Below are positions 21,584 through 32,994 of a stretch of 64,000 nt of DNA, one piece after another; positions within the stretch are counted from its first letter, which is position 1, and each line of letters opens with the position of its first letter. Under the pieces are notes generated by a model. It was not told the DNA's origin. It saw nothing but the letters and a program-made list of their open reading frames with translations, and did not search any database. The DNA is taken from NCBI GenBank assembly GCA_933207985.1, contig OW240912.1:252033445-252097444 (forward strand), in the 5' to 3' direction. Made by a program: the position numbers and the translations under genes. Origin of the DNA: Pelobates cultripes. Lineage: Eukaryota > Chordata > Amphibia > Anura > Pelobatidae.

Positions 21584-22159
21584 TGTGAATATATGTTACC
21601 TGCTACTGACATGCTGTCAGCCATTTTGCTGCTTGTCCATTTCTACAAGGACTGTTTCTTGAACTGTAACAGGAAAATATATTTTGCAAGTGTCCTGTTA
21701 GCCATTGCCGGGGAAGGGGAGGGAAAGGTAGTTAAGGGTTGAGACATGAATGGACAGTTGACAATGTGTTAGGTTAGATTAGGTAAGGGGGAGATTATTC
21801 TAACAAAATATCTGTAGTAAGACACATGCCAACACTGAACAGGTTAAATTCTAAACTTATGTAAGTTCCCTGTGTCGTTAATGTGGTCAAGCTATCTGTT
21901 AGAAAGATCTACTAAAGTTATCGTGACCTCAAACTGTTGTTTACACTAGAATTTAGCCAATAGGAAATGTAACCATATTTGGAGTTCTGATTGAGCTAAA
22001 CGGAGGGCTAGTTCCGGGTCTAAAGTATAAGAAGTGAGGAATTGTAATGTGATGTCAGATTACTTTTTGATAAACTCCCAAGAGACATCTCATGTGTATT
22101 TTAATGGTCAATTAAAGGGCTTTTTTATTGAACCTGGTGATTTTTGTTGCTACTTCCAC
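21584..22159 (+). mobile_element. Solo LTR inserted in CR1 ORF2
   Basis: 576 bp starting TGTGAATATATG and ending TACTTCCAC, flanked by GGGGC on both sides (21579-21583 and 22160-22164). Removing the segment and one GGGGC leaves the CR1 endonuclease frame continuous, which proves a precise insertion. It contains AGTATAAGAAG (about 22024) and an AATTAAA signal (22110-22116) about 50 bp before its end, as expected for a plus-strand LTR. The last two bases are AC rather than the usual CA. It is unrelated by eye to the other LTRs in the window. Confidence 0.75.
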
Positions 22160-23867
22160 GGGGCAAAAGAAGGGAAATCAACTATTGGTTGGGATATCTT
22201 ATAAACCACCTACTATTAATATTGACGAGGAACAACAGCTGTTTGAGCAAATTGAGAAAGCTGCAAATCTGGGTAACATTTTAATTATTGGAGATTTTAA
22301 TTACCCAGACATAAATTGGGACAGAGGGACTAGTAGCTCAGCAAAGGGAATTAGGTTTTTGAACTTGTTAAATGACATCTTCATGTCACAACTTGTACAA
22401 GCACCAACTAGAAAGGATGTTTGTGTGGACCTGGTTTTAACAAACAACGTTGATCTTTTGACCAACATTCAAATAGGTGAGCACTTGGGAAATAGTGATC
22501 ACAATATAGTGTCCTTTGAAATAAACTCAAAAAAACAAAAGCACATGGGGTATACTAATACATATAATTTTAAAAAGGCCAATTTCTATAAGTTAAGGGC
22601 AGCTTTACAATATATTGACTGGCATAAACTCTTTAGTGAAAAGAACATTGAGAATAAATGGAACATCTTCCAACAAATATTAGAAAGGTACATTTCTCAG
22701 TATGTACCACTGGTAATAAATATAAAAGAAACAAATTGAAACCAATGTGGCTTAGTAGAGAAGTAAAACTGAGATTAAAAATAAGAAAAGGGCATTTAAA
22801 GCATTTAAATCGGACAAATCAGATGCATCCTATAAAAGATATAATGAAGCCAATAATGCGTGCAAAATAGGCAATTAGATTCACTAAACTTCAAAATTTA
22901 AAAATGTTAGCCAAAGAGAGCAAAACCAACCCCAAAGCATTCTTTAAGTAAATAAATTATAAAAAATTAAAGTGTAGGTACACTAAAAACAGGAATGGGG
23001 GTGTTAGTCAATGAAGACCAGGAAAAGGCAGGAATTTTAAATAACTATTTCTCCTCCGTATATATTAAGGAAGAACCCAGGGCAATAGATGTGCAAATGA
23101 TTGCTGCTAAAAACTTGCAGAATAATTGTAATTGGTTAACTCAAAACAAGGTGCTGCAGCAACTAAAGACAGTTAATATAAACAAAGCTCCAGGGCCTGG
23201 CAGTATTCATCCATGAGTACTTAAGGAACTAAGTGTAGAAATAAGCAAACCTCTGTTTTTAATCTTTCAATATTCGTTTCTTTCAGGAAGTGTTCCTGAG
23301 GATTGGAGGAAGGCAGATGTGGTTCCTATATTCAGAAAGGGTTCAAAATCCTTGCCTGGAAATTATAGACCTATGAGCTTAACTTCTGTGGCTGGAAAAG
23401 TATTTGAAAGGTTATTAATCTATAATATTCAAGAATTCCTTGAGAAGAACATGGTTATCAGCAAAAATCAGCATGGTTGTATGAAGCACAGGTCATGTCA
23501 AACTAACTTGATTGCATTCTATGAAGAAGTAAGTAAAAGTATAGATCAGGGTGTTGCAGTGGATGTGATCTATTTGGATTTTGCTAAGGCATTTGATACA
23601 GTTCCACACAATAGATTAGTGTTCAAACTCAAGGAAATCGGTCTAGATGAAAATGCTTGTTCTTGGATATAACATTGGCTTAAAAGAGGACAAAGAGTTG
23701 TCATTAATGGTACATTTTCAAGCTGGACAGAGGTGGCAAGTGGTGTCCCTCAGGGTTCTGTTCTGGGACCCCTTCTATTTAACATGTTTATAGATGATCT
23801 TGAAAAAAGCATTGTGTTTGCAGACGACACAAAACTCTGCAAAGTAATGCAATGTGAGCAAGATATA

Positions 23868-25430
23868 CAGGGAGTGCAGAATTATTAGGCAAGTTGTATT
23901 TTTGAGGATTAATTTTATTATTGAACAACAACCATGTTCTCAATGAACCCAAAAAACTCATTAATATCAAAGCTGAATATTTTTGGAAGTAGTTTTTAGT
24001 TTGTTTTTAGTTTTAGCTATGTTAGGGGGATATCTGTGTGTGCAGGTGACTATTACTGTGCATAATTATTAGGCAACTTAACAAAAAACAAATATATACC
24101 CATTTCAATTATTTATTATTACCAGTGAAACCAATATAACATCTCAACATTCACAAATATACATTTCTGACATTCAAAAACAAAACAAAAACAAATCAGT
24201 GACCAATATAGCCACCTTTCTTTGCAAGGACACTCAAAAGCCTGCCATCCATGGATTCTGTCAGTGTTTTGATCTGTTCACCATCAACATTGCGTGCAGC
24301 AGCAACCACAGCCTCCCAGACACTGTTCAGAGAGGTGTACTGTTTTCCCTCCTTGTAAATCTCACATTTGATGATGGACCACAGGTTCTCAATGGGGTTC
24401 AGATCAGGTGAACAAGGAGGCCATGTCATTAGATTTTCTTCTTTTATACCCTTTCTTGCCAGCCACGCTGTGGAGTACTTGGACGCGTGTGATGGAGCAT
24501 TGTCCTGCATGAAAATCATGTTTTTCTTGAAGGATGCAGACTTCTTCCTGTACCACTGCTTGAAGAAGGTGTCTTCCAGGAACTGGCAGTAGGACTGGGA
24601 GTTGAGCTTGACTCCATCCTCAACCCGAAAAGGCCCCACAAGCTCATCTTTGATGATACCAGCCCAAACCAGTACTCCACCTCCACCTTGCTGGCGTCTG
24701 AGTCGGACTGGAGCTCTCTGCCCTTTACCAATCCAGCCACGGGCCCATCCATCTGGCCCATCAAGACTCACTCTCATTTCATCAGTCCATAAAACCTTAG
24801 AAAAATCAGTCTTGAGATATTTCTTGGCCCAGTCTTGACGTTTCAGCTTGTGTGTCTTGTTCAGTGGTGGTCGTCTTTCAGCCTTTCTTACCTTGGCCAT
24901 GTCTCTGAGTATTGCACACCTTGTGCTTTTGGGCACTCCAGTGATGTTGCAGCTCTGAAATATGGCCAAACTGGTGGCAAGTGGCATCGTGGCAGCTGCA
25001 CGCTTGACTTTTCTCAGTTCATGGGCAGTTATTTTGCGCCTTGGTTTTTCCACACGCTTCTTGCGACCCTGTTGACTATTTTGAATGAAACGCTTGATTG
25101 TTCGATGATCACGCTTCAGAAGCTTTGCAATTTTAAGAGTGCTGCATCCCTCTGCAAGATATCTCACTATTTTTGACTTTTCTGAGCCTGTCAAGTCCTT
25201 CTTTTGACCCATTTTGCCAAAGGAAAGGAAGTTGACTAATAATTATGCACACCTGATATAGGGTGTTGATGTCATTAGACCACACCCCTTCTCATTACAG
25301 AGATGCACATCACCTAATATGCTTAATTGGTAGTAGGCTTTCGAGCCTATACAGCTTGGAGTAAGACAACATGCATAAAGAGGATGATGTGGTCAAAATA
25401 CTCATTTGCCTAATAATTCTGCACTCCCTG
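23868..25430 (-). mobile_element. Tc1/mariner element, DD37E type, complete
   Basis: Terminal inverted repeats CAGGGAGTGCAGAATTATTA (left) and its complement (right) lie next to TA on each side (23866-23867, 25431-25432). Inside each end a second copy of part of the terminal sequence occurs (GTGCATAATTATTAGGCAAC near 24057; its complement near 25236), an IR/DR arrangement. Length 1563 bp. It sits inside CR1 ORF2 just after the FADD box, at a TA that the other CR1 copies also show. It carries one intact transposase on the minus strand. Confidence 0.95.
24196..25212 (-). CDS. Tc1/mariner transposase, DD37E, intact
   Basis: 338 residues, no internal stop, starting MGQKKDLTGSEKSK at 25212 just inside the right inverted repeat. 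Residues 1-45 and about 60-110 form the two helix-turn-helix DNA-binding units, joined by a basic GRKKRVEKPRRK stretch (49-60). The catalytic domain has D144 (LWTDEM), a GGGGV turn (176-180), D237 (MQDNAPSH) and E275 (DLNPIENLW); 37 residues separate the last two, so it is DD37E rather than the usual DD34E. It would bind the inverted repeats, excise the element and insert it at TA. All motifs are present, which is rare for a vertebrate Tc1 copy and suggests recent arrival. Confidence 0.95.
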   Translation of the reverse strand: MGQKKDLTGSEKSKIVRYLAEGCSTLKIAKLLKRDHRTIKRFIQNSQQGRKKRVEKPRRKITAHELRKVKRAAATMPLATSLAIFQSCNITGVPKSTRCAILRDMAKVRKAERRPPLNKTHKLKRQDWAKKYLKTDFSKVLWTDEMRVSLDGPDGWARGWIGKGQRAPVRLRRQQGGGGVLVWAGIIKDELVGPFRVEDGVKLNSQSYCQFLEDTFFKQWYRKKSASFKKNMIFMQDNAPSHASKYSTAWLARKGIKEENLMTWPPCSPDLNPIENLWSIIKCEIYKEGKQYTSLNSVWEAVVAAARNVDGEQIKTLTESMDGRLLSVLAKKGGYIGH

Positions 25431-26410
25431 TATACTGCAGAGGGATTTAGAGAGACTGGGGGACTGGTCACTCAAATGGCAGATGAAATTTAATGTTGAA
25501 AAATGCAAAGTTATGCACTTCTGCTTAAAGAATGCACAAGCAACGTATGCCCTTAATGGAAGCGAATTAGGGATAACAACACACGAAAAGAACTTGGGAA
25601 TTGTTATAGAGAACAAACTATGCAACAATGTGCAATGTCAATCAGCAGTGGCTAAGGCCAGTAAAGTATTGTCATGCATGAAAAAGTGCATTCATTCTCG
25701 GGATGAGAATATCATTTTGCCTCTTTATAAATCACTGGTAAGACCACATATTGAATATGCTGTGCAATTTTGGGCACCTGTTCTAAAGAAGGATATTATG
25801 GCACTAGAAAAAGTGCAGAGGCGGGGTACAAAATTAATAAAAGGAATGGACCATATCAGTTATGAGGAAAGGTTAACAAATTTAAACCTCTTTAGTTTAG
25901 AAAAACATCGCCTGAGAGGGGTTATGATAACATTATACAAATATATTCAGGGCCAATACAAATCATTGTGTGGAGATCTATTCACAAGCCGGACTTTACA
26001 CAGAACAGAAAGGTCATGCGTTTAGACTGGAAGAAAGAAGATTTCGTCTAAGGCAAAGGAAAAGTTTTTTTACTGTAAGAACAATACGGATGTGGAATTC
26101 TCTGCCTGAAGAAGTGGTTTTATCAGAGTCCATACAGATGTTCAAACAGTAACTAGATGAATACTTGCAAAAACAGAATATTCAAGGATATAATTTTTCA
26201 AGGGTAATAACTGCTTGATCCAAGGATAAATCTGACTGCCATTCTGGGGTCAAGAAGGATTTTTTTTCCTAGTTTGTTGCAAAATTGGGAGTGCTTCAAA
26301 CTGGGTTTTTTTTGCCTTCTTTTGGATCAACTGCAAAAAGCAAATGTGAGGAAGGCTGAACTTGATGGACACCATTCCCTTTTCAGCTATATAACTATAT
26401 AACTATGTAA

Positions 26411-27676
26411 TATCAATTTATGATATGCCTTTTATGTATTAAAATTAAATCAAATATTTGTATTATTTGGTAAGTACGCAGTCAAACTAAAACACAGTTC
26501 AACTGTAAAATGGATGTGCATTAATATAGAAACATAACACAATCAACTGTGTTTTTCACAGATTAAAATAATATATATATATGTATATATTCTCTGACTG
26601 CTTATTTTTCTTATGTTAGCATCCAAGCACACTTAACAGGCATCCGTGCTTTTGGCACGGCTAGATGACCAATAATTATAGTTGCTAAGAGATTATAAGC
26701 ATTCCCAATTGCCACAGTTACTCATACCTATCACTGTCAATAAACAAATTGTCTTCTGTGGGTTAGTTAATTCACTCTGTCACTCTGTTACATTAGCAGA
26801 TAAGTAGAACGTATGCACCCCAGCAGTGTTCTTGCCTTAAATGCTGTACGCGCACAGTATGTTTCACTGGACCCTTGAAGAGAAATAGCAAGATTTATTG
26901 GTCAGTGTTAATTATTTACAACAGGCGATTTTGCTACAGATTTGCCTTTATTGACTCTTCTTTGCTTATGTCATTAGGTATATTGCAACATGGTTCCTAA
27001 ATCATTGCAACTTGGCCTTTAGTATATAGACTCAGCTCTTTTTTAATAATAACAATGGTTATTGTGCTTAGCATCTCAAACATGCAGACTATAATTGTTT
27101 TAATCAATACTGTCAATATCTTTCTGGACATTATCATCCCGACAGGGAGGACTTTTCTAAGCGACTGGGTAGTAATGGTTGCCAAGTCACTAGTTTTAAC
27201 AGCAAGGCAATTGGGGACAAAGGGAGGTTTAAAACCTCCCTTACAGCTATATGACCCTTGTTGGATTTTAATGTATTTATTTCTAATTTATTTATTTTGT
27301 AACTTTTTAAATGTGTTGGATGGTGGTCACCACATAATTAATCCTCTCACTGCCACAGGTTTTTTAATTATAGAACCACTGGCTGCTAGCACTGGCAGCA
27401 GGCAAATAGTTCTTCTTTTTTTTTTTTTTAAATATGGGCCCAGATTTTAAGCCTCACGGCCCAGATTTGCAACATTCGGTCCAGATTTCTGCAGGATGAA
27501 ATTCTAACCAAATTCAGGTCTGTTTGGGGGCTGAATTATAAAATCTGTACATTGTTGAATGGCATGAGCAATAATCAGATTTTGCCATCTGAATTTCTGT
27601 AATTGTGACATTTACTTACAGTGAATGCAGTTTTGATAATTTTAAATTGTCTATATATTTATCACTTTTTTATTAA
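26411..27676. other. No gene seen
   Basis: AT-rich sequence with an (AT)n tract near 26567-26590 and a T run at 27415-27429. Short frames (for example 27055-27450) show hydrophobic but unrecognisable peptides. Confidence 0.4.
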
Positions 27677-28240
27677 ATTTGTCACGACTGCTAGTGTGGT
27701 CCAACATGCAGAAACTATGTACACATATACATACAAAAGAAAAGGAAAAATAAAAGAACAGAGCGTAAACTGGACCTTAGAATGGCCGGACTACTCAAAT
27801 ACCATTTAAACAAGCCAAGTCAGGGAAACCAGAATTCGGTATAACCAGGGAAAAGCCAAGATCAGGATATCAGGAAGTCAGATTCACAAAGATAAACACA
27901 CTCTCGGGAACCAGGAACAGGAAACCATGACAGGGCAAGGAACTGGAGTGAATTAGGGATTTAAATATCCCTCTCTGGGTTCTGATTGGTCAGAGGGTGA
28001 CCTCTGACCCCAGAACATGCGCGTGCGTTGACGTTGTGACATCACACGCATTTTTGTATTAATTTGAGGGGCGGAGTTTAAGATGGACGCGACCACGTGG
28101 TCCACGCCAGCTTTGATTTGGGCGCAACGCCCAAAGAAAGCAGAGGAACGGCTCCCGGCTCGCCGACGAGCAGGTGAGCTCGTGGTGTCGTCGAGACCGT
28201 GCCGGTCGGGCACGGCTGCGGCATGGAGAAAAACACTTTA
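27677..28240. mobile_element. Possible LTR or retroelement fragment
   Basis: A GC-rich block (28000-28220) with CpG-rich sequence, TGACGTTGTGACATCACACG and CACGTGG, rare in the surrounding AT-rich DNA. TTTGTCACGACTGCTAGTGT at its left resembles an LTR end. I see no protein. Classification is weak. Confidence 0.3.
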
Positions 28241-28659
28241 GTGCAAATACATGCAGAAAACAGTGCAAAGGTGGAGCGCTTAAAAATAAAAACACACACT
28301 TACTCCTGTAACTTTCAGGAGGTAATGAAAATGATGGTAATAGGATCCTTTAAATCGCCATATTCAATAAGAGACCTCAGAATGGAGACAAAAATAGGAG
28401 AAATAGGGAAGCAGAGCTAACCCTAGTGCAGATATCCTTAATATAGTAGGTAATCAGGTGAGGAAAATAACTATTTACTTCTCACCTTGTCAGGAGCCTT
28501 TAACTGGGCTCCAAGTGTATAAGCACAGTGTCAATTATAGAGTGACACTTCCCTTCTTGATAGCAGCATAAATATATCACTAGTCAACTTGGTAACAGAA
28601 ATAAACATTTATTGTAACTTATAAAAACAAATAAAATCTGTATACTCAAGTGCCAGTGC

Positions 28660-28714
28660 TGTGTCCAAGACGCGTTTCGCCGATATACTGTTCGGCTTTA
28701 TCAATTGGTGGACA
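28660..28714 (-). ncRNA. Hammerhead-ribozyme-like fold (best preserved of three)
   Basis: Minus strand, in order: stem I 5' strand TGTCC-ACC-AA (28714-28705); core TTGATAAA (28704-28697); stem II GCCGA/TCGGC, five perfect pairs (28696-28692 and 28683-28679); GAAA (28678-28675); CGCG; then TC (28670-28669), the expected cleavage position; stem I 3' strand TTGGACA (28668-28662), which pairs with the start. Compared with the known core CTGATGA, C3 is T and G8 is A, changes that would keep the known 3-8 base pair, but there is one extra A before stem II. Penelope-like elements are known carriers of hammerheads. Activity is uncertain. Confidence 0.5.
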
Positions 28715-29399
28715 TAATGCTGCTAAACCGAAGTTTAAATACCCATTAATAGGGAACTGATTGGAGGGAGACGTCCGTGATACATCCAATCACGGCGTTA
28801 GTCCCAGTGTGAAGCCCAGCTGCTTCCGATATCACTGATGTCGTGACGTCATCACGCATGACGCCTCGTGCGCGTGACGTCACTTACGGAAGTGGGCTGC
28901 AATCGTACACAATTACATACAATATCATATACAAAAGATTATAATAAAACAACTTGGCGAATACTATAAAAAAGTCTTATTTGATTATATCAATTAATCC
29001 AGCCATTTGTGGTGTTGGGATCATTTTGCTTGGTGAAGAAATATGTTGGGTATCCTCAATAGTATTGCGGCCATCTTGCTTAAGGGCAAAATCCATTCGG
29101 TATCCAAGTTCAGATCACTGATTGTCCAATATCCCAGAAATGTCCATAAATATAAATAGTTCTCCGAAATTTAAATCATAATAAGGAAAAAATGGGGGAC
29201 AATGATTTAGAGGAGTGTATATAGTAATACAAAACAGTTAAAAGATATATTATAGCATAATTAAAAAATGCACACTATATGGTCATCATGATGATTTAAC
29301 TAAAAAATAATAAATGAAAAATGAAAATAGTATAATCTAGTAAAAATAATTAGTATATATATATATTAAATATAAAATATATATAAAACTAAAGTGTAA

Positions 29400-29548
29400 T
29401 TATAAAAAATGACAAATTTCGAAATCATCATTTAATCCATATGGTTGCATTGTATTTAAATTAAAAATCCACTTCATCTCAGTTTGACCTATATTCCTCA
29501 TTAGATCTCCCCCCCTCCAATTCATAGAAATTCTTTGGATTCCCATGC
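29400..29548 (-). pseudogene. Penelope-like endonuclease C-terminus
   Basis: Reads GIQRISMNWRGGDL, then EMKWIFNLNTMQPYGLNDDF and a stop at 29400-29402. This matches WRGGDIKN...MEWVFNLKTLTPDGLNADF of the copy at 3718-4680. Only the last 50 residues survive; the rest is cut off near 29560. Confidence 0.75.
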
Positions 29549-29644
29549 GGCATGCAGCGGGTCAGGAGCAGCAACAAAATTGTGGTTTTATTTTTTAACA
29601 ATTGGACACAATAAAGTATATACTCTATATATATGTTTGAGTGC

Positions 29645-29722
29645 TTCTATATTATTATTATTATTATTTATTATTATTTTATTATTTATATAGCGCCAAC
29701 AAATTCCGTAGCGCTGTACAAT
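29645..29722. repeat. Dispersed repeat of the TATATAGCGCC type
   Basis: An ATT microsatellite followed by TTTATATAGCGCCAACAAAT and TCCGTAGCGCTGTACAAT. A diverged copy lies at 31418-31468. This repeat is common in fish and frog genomes; the ATT run suggests it is the tail of an element. Confidence 0.6.
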
Positions 29723-31227
29723 TCTATATGTACGTTTTTGTAGGTTAGCTTCGGTCTTTGTACGAACAGGACCTCATTTGGTTGAGCACCTTTTTCTAGA
29801 TTACAGTACATTTCAAAATGGAAGCATTTTTCATAGATTTTTGAAGGTTACATCTTTAGCACCTTTTCTTCTTTTTTTTCAGAATCTTTAAAAGTAGTAG
29901 AAGCAATAAATACTGTTTTTAATTCTACTGACAAGTGAAAACATACTAAACTCCTGAATTCCAGTGTGTTCTTTTTCTTTCTTGGCATTGTATCAAGGGA
30001 CGTTTTAGCAGCTGAGAAATTATTATGTTATTGATTAATGCTTTTGGGCTACAAAATACTCAAAGGAACAACTGATACATGCTGCAGTAATGTGATCTAT
30101 AATGTAGCACACAGTGCTAGCAACATTATTTCAGCTAACCTAATGAGCAAGTAATTTAGCAAGGCTGTAAACAGACACAAAAGGTATATATTCATTAAAT
30201 ATTCTTATTCCAAGTCCCCATTGACTGATAAAATAATACATTTAAAATAATTTATATGAGCCTGGGTGAATTTACTATGTGTTCACCAGCATTAAACAGT
30301 ATAACAGTATGTGTATCCAATAGTTCTAAGCTGACATTACCATGGGTATATTGAACTGCTAATTTTAATGCAACTGACCTATACATAAAATGAGTAGAAT
30401 TTAAAGAAGAATGCTTTTTGTTTGGGATGTGAATATTGAATCAGATGGTATATTATCATTTTAGTTTCTCTAATTATGTGTATTTCTTGTATAATGGAAA
30501 ATCAGTTCTATCAAAAATAGTAATAGAAATAATGCCATTAACAGCTCAGCATTAACAATGTTGCTCATGAGGATTGTATATGTTATACACAGTGAGAACA
30601 AATATCCGAGAAGACCAATGAATAAGATATTAATAAATTAAATTCTTCAAAATTAAATAGTCCATGGATTGGCTTGTTAAAAGATTTGTATGTGTGATGC
30701 TTAGAACTTATTGAAGAGAAAAACTATAATAGGGACTAGAGAAGCTGGAAATTCCATATACAATAAGGGATCCTATAAACTATTTGAAGGAAACGTGTTC
30801 AAGATAAAACAAATTGCTTGATGTGGAAGTCACACTGGGTAGATAGAAGGGGGAACACTCAAGGGAAATGGGAGCAAGGTCTGTTATATAGAAAGTTAGT
30901 TGAGGTGGTAGAGGCTAACGCATAAAGGGAATTCAGAAATGTTCAGACAGACAAAAGGTGATACTGAATATAAAACAAGTAAAAGATCAAATTGTGTCTG
31001 GGCTTTTAAAACAAGCAAGACTACTGAACAGCTTTCTTTAGCAGTTTTCCATTTTTGCCTTTATATTATATTTCTTAATATATAATTCAAAGATTGATCT
31101 ATTTTTAACACAGACAACAAAGTGCATTTTTTTTTCAAATTATATTTATTTACTCATTACAACATAGGAAAAAAGAATAAGAGTATTTTCAGTAAAAAAA
31201 ATTACTTCTTTATATAATTTGCAAATA
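29723..31227. other. No gene seen
   Basis: AT-rich sequence without repeats, long frames or motifs that I can recognise. Confidence 0.4.
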
Positions 31228-31300
31228 CAGTGGAACCTCAGAACTAGAACATTCTCTTACCTGGACAATTCGGTAGTGGAACAAAAGATTTGAGAAAATT
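31228..31300. mobile_element. Possible Tigger/pogo-like terminal sequence
   Basis: TACAGTGGAACCTCAGAACT, with later TTCGGTAGTGGAACA, resembles pogo/Tigger-type ends that begin CAGTGGAACCTCGG. Only one end is visible. Confidence 0.3.
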
Positions 31301-31417
31301 TTTGCCTGGTGCACATACAAAAGCTTGGCACCCGTACAAATTAAACAGCACTAACCTCGTTAGTAACCTTGTTGGTACAGAATGTAGATGGTATGCAGTT
31401 AGTAGTGCTCACTGTTA

Positions 31418-31468
31418 TTATTATGTTATTATTTATATAGCACCAACAAATTTCACAGCACTTTACAG
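31418..31468. repeat. Second copy of the TATATAGCGCC-type repeat
   Basis: TTATTATTTATATAGCACCA then ACAAATTTCACAGCACTTTA, a diverged match to 29675-29715. The remaining sequence from 31301 to 32100 shows no gene. Confidence 0.55.
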
Positions 31469-32109
31469 TGGGTGGACAAACAAACATGTAGTTGTAACCA
31501 GACAAGTTGGTTGTGCATGTAAGCGATTAATCAACTGTAATTGGGAGGGAGGGGAGGTGGAACAGATGAATCAAATTTACATTCATTCTTATGGTAAAAT
31601 TTTATTCGGTTTTCAAACAAATTGTCCCAAGTAAAAATGCAGGAAATTCTCAAATAAAATAAAAAAAATAGGCATTTTGGAAATAGTGTATGTGTGGATG
31701 GTATAAAGGCACCCCCTACGCATGAACAGTTCACCTGTGGTTAGCCTCAGCAATATTGACAAGGGAGATAATCTATGACTACTAGTTACTAGGTACACAC
31801 ATCCATCAGAATACACATACTGCAGCACCACATCCAGTATTCCACACATTCAAAATGTTCTTTTTTTTCCCTCTCAGGTAACTTGACATACTTATAAAGT
31901 CCTGTTTCGATTCAATTTCAAAACTCTGTGAACCCCAACATCTTAACTTTTTTGTTTACCATTCTCTTTACCTAAAACCTTTGTGTTTGTTTGGGTTTTT
32001 TTTTTATACGTTTTGTTAGATTACTTTTTTGTTAGGTAGCTTAGGAGATTTCTGTCTGTATAGATAGGTAAGAAATTACTTTGTGCATAGCATAGATTTC
32101 AGTGTAAAT

Positions 32110-32292
32110 AAAATAATGAGGTAGGGGCATTAACTAAGTACCTGTAAAAACAATAAAACTTACCATTTGATGTTTTCTTTCTTCTAAAATCTTATTTTTT
32201 CAGCCCCAAAAAAGGCCAAATAAAAAAATCCATAATAACCGACGCACTTAAAAAAACCAATCAGCGTGCTGTGACAGGTAAATGTAGAGACT
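32110..32292. mobile_element. Fragment of the palindrome-rich DNA transposon
   Basis: Matches 7845-8170 (AGGGGCATTAACTAAG..., TTCAGCCCCAAAAAAGGCC, CCGACGCACTT, GACAGGTAAATGTAGAGACT) with deletions. It is cut at 32292 by the direct repeat. Confidence 0.8.
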
Positions 32293-32953
32293 TCCCCAAT
32301 GCTTTCTCCCATATACACCTTTGTTTAATTAATACCAACATGCTGACCATGATGGCAATTGATTATAGTCAATAAGTGGTAACCAAATGCACTGTTGCTG
32401 ATATAGATATAGGAAATAAAAGAAATATATCCAAAGCCAAAAAGCTACATTTTGGCTACTCACACAGTAGATTTAATACTGTTTGTTAGCATACAGTAAC
32501 ATCTATTTTATATATCTTCATATATTTCATTTCATATATTGTATATGTATATGTTTTTAGAGCTATCAGCTGTGAATTTGCTATTAGTTTTGGATACATT
32601 GCATGGACAAAGATGGTAAATATTAGGTTTTAAAGTGGTACTGTCATGGTCGCTTGTACCAACTGCATCTACACTGACAAGCTGGGTGTAAGCTTAGGCA
32701 CAGCAGTAACCCAACCACCTCACTAGTATCACACTTGGTGTGATGACACAGTCTATTACCCACTCAAAGGTGATATAAGATGCCCTGGTCCCTGAAGGGT
32801 CGAAACGTTGATGTAAAGGTGGTAATTATATTTTGAAATATAATTGGAAAACCAAGAGAGTGCGCCTGTATTCACTTGGTTTATTTGCTCTGCAAGGAAA
32901 CAACGGGGTAAAGTTTCTTTATTTACATTTTTTGGTGGGTTGAGCGCCAGTCT

Positions 32954-32994
<41 letters not shown>

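Larger units (their letters stand above)
21254..26222 (+). pseudogene. CR1 ORF2 (endonuclease and reverse transcriptase), broken
   Basis: Endonuclease blocks: NARSLNNKMGELEAL, ITETW followed by a stop, KKGGGVCLYVS, then after the solo LTR YKPPTINIDEEQQLFEQIEK, GDFNYPDINWD and SDHNIVSFE. The linker KTNPKAFF is followed by reverse transcriptase blocks NINKAPGPGSIHP, NYRPMSLTSVAGK, VIYLDFAKAFDTVPHNRL (about 23566-23620), GVPQGSVLGPLLFNMFIDDL and VFADDTKLC (23815-23842). The Tc1 element interrupts just after FADD. The rest resumes at 25433 with MKFNVEKCKVMHF and YAVQFWAPVLKKDIMALEKV. At least five in-frame stops (for example near 21401, 22737, 23214 and 23670) plus the two insertions prevent function. 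Confidence 0.88.
19936..26410 (+). mobile_element. Near full-length CR1 LINE carrying two later insertions
   Basis: Contains, in order, a 5' untranslated region (19936-20185, with CCCATATAAGC near 20025), ORF1, ORF2 split by a solo LTR and a Tc1 element, a 3' untranslated region with CAAGGATAAATCTGACTGCC and GAACTTGATGGAC, and a short terminal array of ATATAACTAT units. Subtracting the two insertions leaves about 4.3 kb, the usual CR1 length. Other fragments of the same family lie at 43242, 48288 and 63562. Confidence 0.88.
28241..29560 (-). mobile_element. Penelope-like element, second copy (minus, 5'-truncated)
   Basis: The coding end (29400-29548) matches the C-terminus of the first Penelope-like copy. 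Its 3' region continues to about 28241 and includes the hammerhead-like fold at 28660-28714, a GC-rich TGACGTCA-containing block (28830-28890, as in the first copy) and the GGAGCGCTT block at 28273. Confidence 0.65.

Noticed and set aside
24602..25176. Plus-strand frames within the DD37E element
   Set aside because: Shadows of the transposase on the minus strand.
32785..32812. CCCTGAAGGGTCGAAACG as a hammerhead ribozyme (also at 34229)
   Set aside because: GAAAC is present but stem II and the stem I pairing are missing; only a distant resemblance.
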